7,540 bases of DNA from Candidatus Gerdarchaeota archaeon (GTDB lineage Archaea > Asgardarchaeota > Heimdallarchaeia > JABLTI01): positions 1-7,540 of the forward strand of contig JAEOUJ010000195.1 of the NCBI GenBank assembly GCA_016839405.1, given 5' to 3'. Positions 5,981 through 7,540 of the stretch are shown in pieces. The position numbers and the translations under genes were made by a program. Numbering within the stretch: the stretch's first letter is position 1; every line of letters begins with the position of its first letter. The notes under the pieces are model-generated. The model ran no database searches and was not told the origin of the DNA. It saw nothing but the letters and a program-made list of their open reading frames with translations.

Positions 5981-7378
5981 ATGATTTCAAAAAGAGGTTC
6001 CTTCATCCTTTTCGGAGGATTATTTATGATTTCTATAGGCCTCGCTCTAGAAGGAATTGTACCAGTTTTTGATATTGTTGTCTTAATAACTCAACAAGAA
6101 TTACTCTATAGTGTTTCTGATATAATTGTAATGTACTTCTTACTAATTGGAATATTAATGGTAATAGGCACTACTTTTGGTTATCCTATATTCCGAATTC
6201 AGGCAAATACAGAAGGAATAATTGTTGAAAGAATTCTTGATAAAAGAAAATGTTTTGCGGGAGATTATATACATATTAGGATAACAGTTCAAAATAAAGG
6301 ACCAAATGCAATTGATCATCTTGAAATCTATGATGCATACCCCGAAACCATGGATTTGGTGTTAGGTGAGAATTATATATATTCGCGTATAAAAGCTGGA
6401 GCAAAAGTGGAATTTTCCTATATCTTACGAACACCTGTGAGAGGATTGTATAAAATTGGTCCAACAAAAGTAATAATTCATGATAGATTAGGTTTTTATC
6501 AAGAAGAGAGAATTAAAGAGGATTTTGATGAAGTGCTTGTTTATCCTTCTTACGAAGATATTAAGAAATTAAAAACTCTTGGTGCAAAAAGACAACTTGG
6601 AAAGATGTTTGGAATCCATAGGACAAAATTAAAAGGAACTGGCATGGAATTCTGGGGTATTCGTGATTATTTTCCAGAGGATGCCTTTAGATATATTGAT
6701 TGGAAAGCATTTAGTAGAACAAATAAATTACAAATACGCGAATTTGAAACAGAAAAAAATATTCGTGTAATGGTTTTATTAGATATTTCTCAAAGTATGG
6801 GTCAAGGTTTAATTCGAAATACTAAGCTTGAATTTAGTATTAGAGCTTGTGTGTTATTGGCTCATATGGCTCAAGAAAGAAAGGATATTGTAGGATTAGC
6901 TACTTATAATAATCGAATAAGAACGTTCACAAAACCTGGTCAAGGATTTAGTCATCTAAATCGTATGTTAGAAGATCTAGCTTATGCAATGCCAGATGGA
7001 CCTTCTTATTTAACTCGAGCAGTTCAAGAATTAATTATGAGAACAAGAAGTAGAGGATTACTATTCATAATAAGTGATCTTGAAGGAAAAAGAAAAGACA
7101 TTTTAGATGGACTAAGAAAAGCTTCTGCAGCTGGATTTGATGTAATAGTAATTTCACCATTTGGACCATTCTTTGAAATACAAAACACTCAATTAGGTCC
7201 TACTGAGAAAGCTTTAGGAGAAGCCATTGCAGAAGAATATTATGAAATTAGAAGACGTTTGAGTAAAGACATTCAACGATATCGAGCAGGTGTAGTATCT
7301 GTTGGACCAGACGATTTCTTGGTTTCAATAATAAATGAATATATAGAAGCAAAAAGGAGAGGAATTGGTCTTGTCTGA
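5981..7378 (+). CDS. DUF58 protein with von Willebrand A-type domain
   Basis: The 465-residue product begins with two membrane helices (about 7-28 and 47-70), then a beta-sandwich-like region (about 78-185) with VQNKGPNAID (103-112) resembling the conserved-repeat/CARDB-type fold, and then the DUF58/vWA part. The DUF58 signature is clear at 219-256: GTGMEFWGIRDYFPEDAFRY, then IDWKAFSRTNKLQIREFE. The metal-ion-dependent adhesion site is intact: DISQS (Asp268, Ser270, Ser272), with a further candidate ligand at Asp366 in IISDLEG. Two helices at the N-terminus would put the remaining parts in the cytosol, where the MoxR ATPase encoded 32 bases upstream can act on it. The gene has only a weak ribosome-binding site (GATGGT just before the ATG), so it may depend on translation from upstream. 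The start is supported because the first membrane helix follows directly and TGA at 5972-5974 closes the frame upstream. Pairing of DUF58 with MoxR is well known; the substrate here is not. Confidence 0.92.
   Translation: MISKRGSFILFGGLFMISIGLALEGIVPVFDIVVLITQQELLYSVSDIIVMYFLLIGILMVIGTTFGYPIFRIQANTEGIIVERILDKRKCFAGDYIHIRITVQNKGPNAIDHLEIYDAYPETMDLVLGENYIYSRIKAGAKVEFSYILRTPVRGLYKIGPTKVIIHDRLGFYQEERIKEDFDEVLVYPSYEDIKKLKTLGAKRQLGKMFGIHRTKLKGTGMEFWGIRDYFPEDAFRYIDWKAFSRTNKLQIREFETEKNIRVMVLLDISQSMGQGLIRNTKLEFSIRACVLLAHMAQERKDIVGLATYNNRIRTFTKPGQGFSHLNRMLEDLAYAMPDGPSYLTRAVQELIMRTRSRGLLFIISDLEGKRKDILDGLRKASAAGFDVIVISPFGPFFEIQNTQLGPTEKALGEAIAEEYYEIRRRLSKDIQRYRAGVVSVGPDDFLVSIINEYIEAKRRGIGLV
7355..7362 (+). 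promoter_or_regulatory. Shine-Dalgarno site for the gene starting with TTG at 7371
   Basis: AGGAGAGG within the end of the DUF58 gene lies eight bases before the TTG at 7371, optimal spacing. It supports this TTG over the in-frame TTG at 7365 (two bases away) and over the ATG at 7378, whose frame ends after 12 codons. Confidence 0.6.
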
Positions 7379-7540
7379 TGATGCATATAACACACGTGTC
7401 GAAGAAAAACGAGTAAGAAGAATGCGGAATCTACTTAATATAAATAGGATTTTTGCAGCTGCAATATTCATTAGTGGATTTGCTTTAGTAATAAGCTCAA
7501 TTGATCGTTCGGTATGGAATTTTCAATCATTTTGGTATGG
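7371..7540 (+). CDS. N-terminus of a membrane protein, cut by the window end
   Basis: The frame opens with TTG at 7371, overlaps the DUF58 gene by eight bases, and stays open to the window end (56 codons plus two bases). The first 20 residues are polar and strongly basic (MSDDAYNTRVEEKRVRRMRN), and a membrane helix follows at about 27-44 (IFAAAIFISGFALVISSI), so the N-terminus is probably cytosolic under the positive-inside rule. An internal ATG at residue 18 is an alternative start but lacks a comparable ribosome-binding site. Overlap with the DUF58 gene implies translational coupling and membership of the same operon. Too little is visible to name the family; genes in this position often encode further membrane components of the MoxR/DUF58 system. 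Confidence 0.7.
   Translation, partial: MSDDAYNTRVEEKRVRRMRNLLNINRIFAAAIFISGFALVISSIDRSVWNFQSFWY

Noticed and set aside
7378..7416. ATG overlapping the DUF58 stop codon (TGATG)
   Set aside because: It resembles a coupled start, but its frame ends after 12 codons. The TTG at 7371 has a better-spaced ribosome-binding site and an open frame with a membrane helix.

Overview
The window looks like chromosomal DNA of an AT-rich archaeon. The evidence is TTTAAATA/CTATAAAT-type TATA boxes placed like archaeal core promoters, strong GAGGTGA-type Shine-Dalgarno sites, a large secreted protein very rich in N-glycosylation sequons, and a MoxR/DUF58/DUF4350/DUF4129 gene set that is common in archaea. The overall look (low G+C, Ig-like surface protein, membrane-tethered DUF4129 tail) would suit an Asgard or related lineage. 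That placement is inference only, because no phylogenetic marker is present.

Layout. Positions 1-190 (minus strand) hold the start of a lysine/glutamate-rich coiled-coil protein that runs off the left edge, preceded by a possible 29-residue peptide gene. Their likely promoter, a TATA box at 272-279, is bracketed by a pair of 25-bp near-identical direct repeats (237-261 and 295-319) that look like operator sites. From about 430 to 735 there is a non-coding block of about 41% G+C inside flanks of 20-23% G+C. It contains several good stem-loops, a TATA box 20-30 bases upstream and a T-rich tail, so it is the best candidate for an undescribed structured RNA. Between 736 and 898 lies a promoter region with two identical CTATAAAT boxes 52 bp apart, each next to one arm of a perfect 9-bp inverted repeat.

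From 899 to the right edge there is one plus-strand operon of five genes with gaps of 13, 66, 32 and -8 bases. It encodes (1) a secreted, single-pass membrane protein with several Ig-like modules and a cytosolic DUF4129-type tail; (2) a DUF4350-type membrane protein with an extracytoplasmic GATase-like domain and a second, similar helical tail; (3) a MoxR-family AAA+ ATPase; (4) a DUF58 protein with an intact von Willebrand A metal site; and (5) the start of a membrane protein cut by the window end.

The genes probably work together. The MoxR ATPase is expected to act as a chaperone-like remodeller on the DUF58 vWA protein at the cytosolic face of the membrane, and the two membrane proteins with related cytosolic tails would couple this to an extracellular sensing or adhesion surface. 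The MoxR-DUF58 pairing is well known. The substrate and the physiological output of this archaeal version are not deducible from the sequence.
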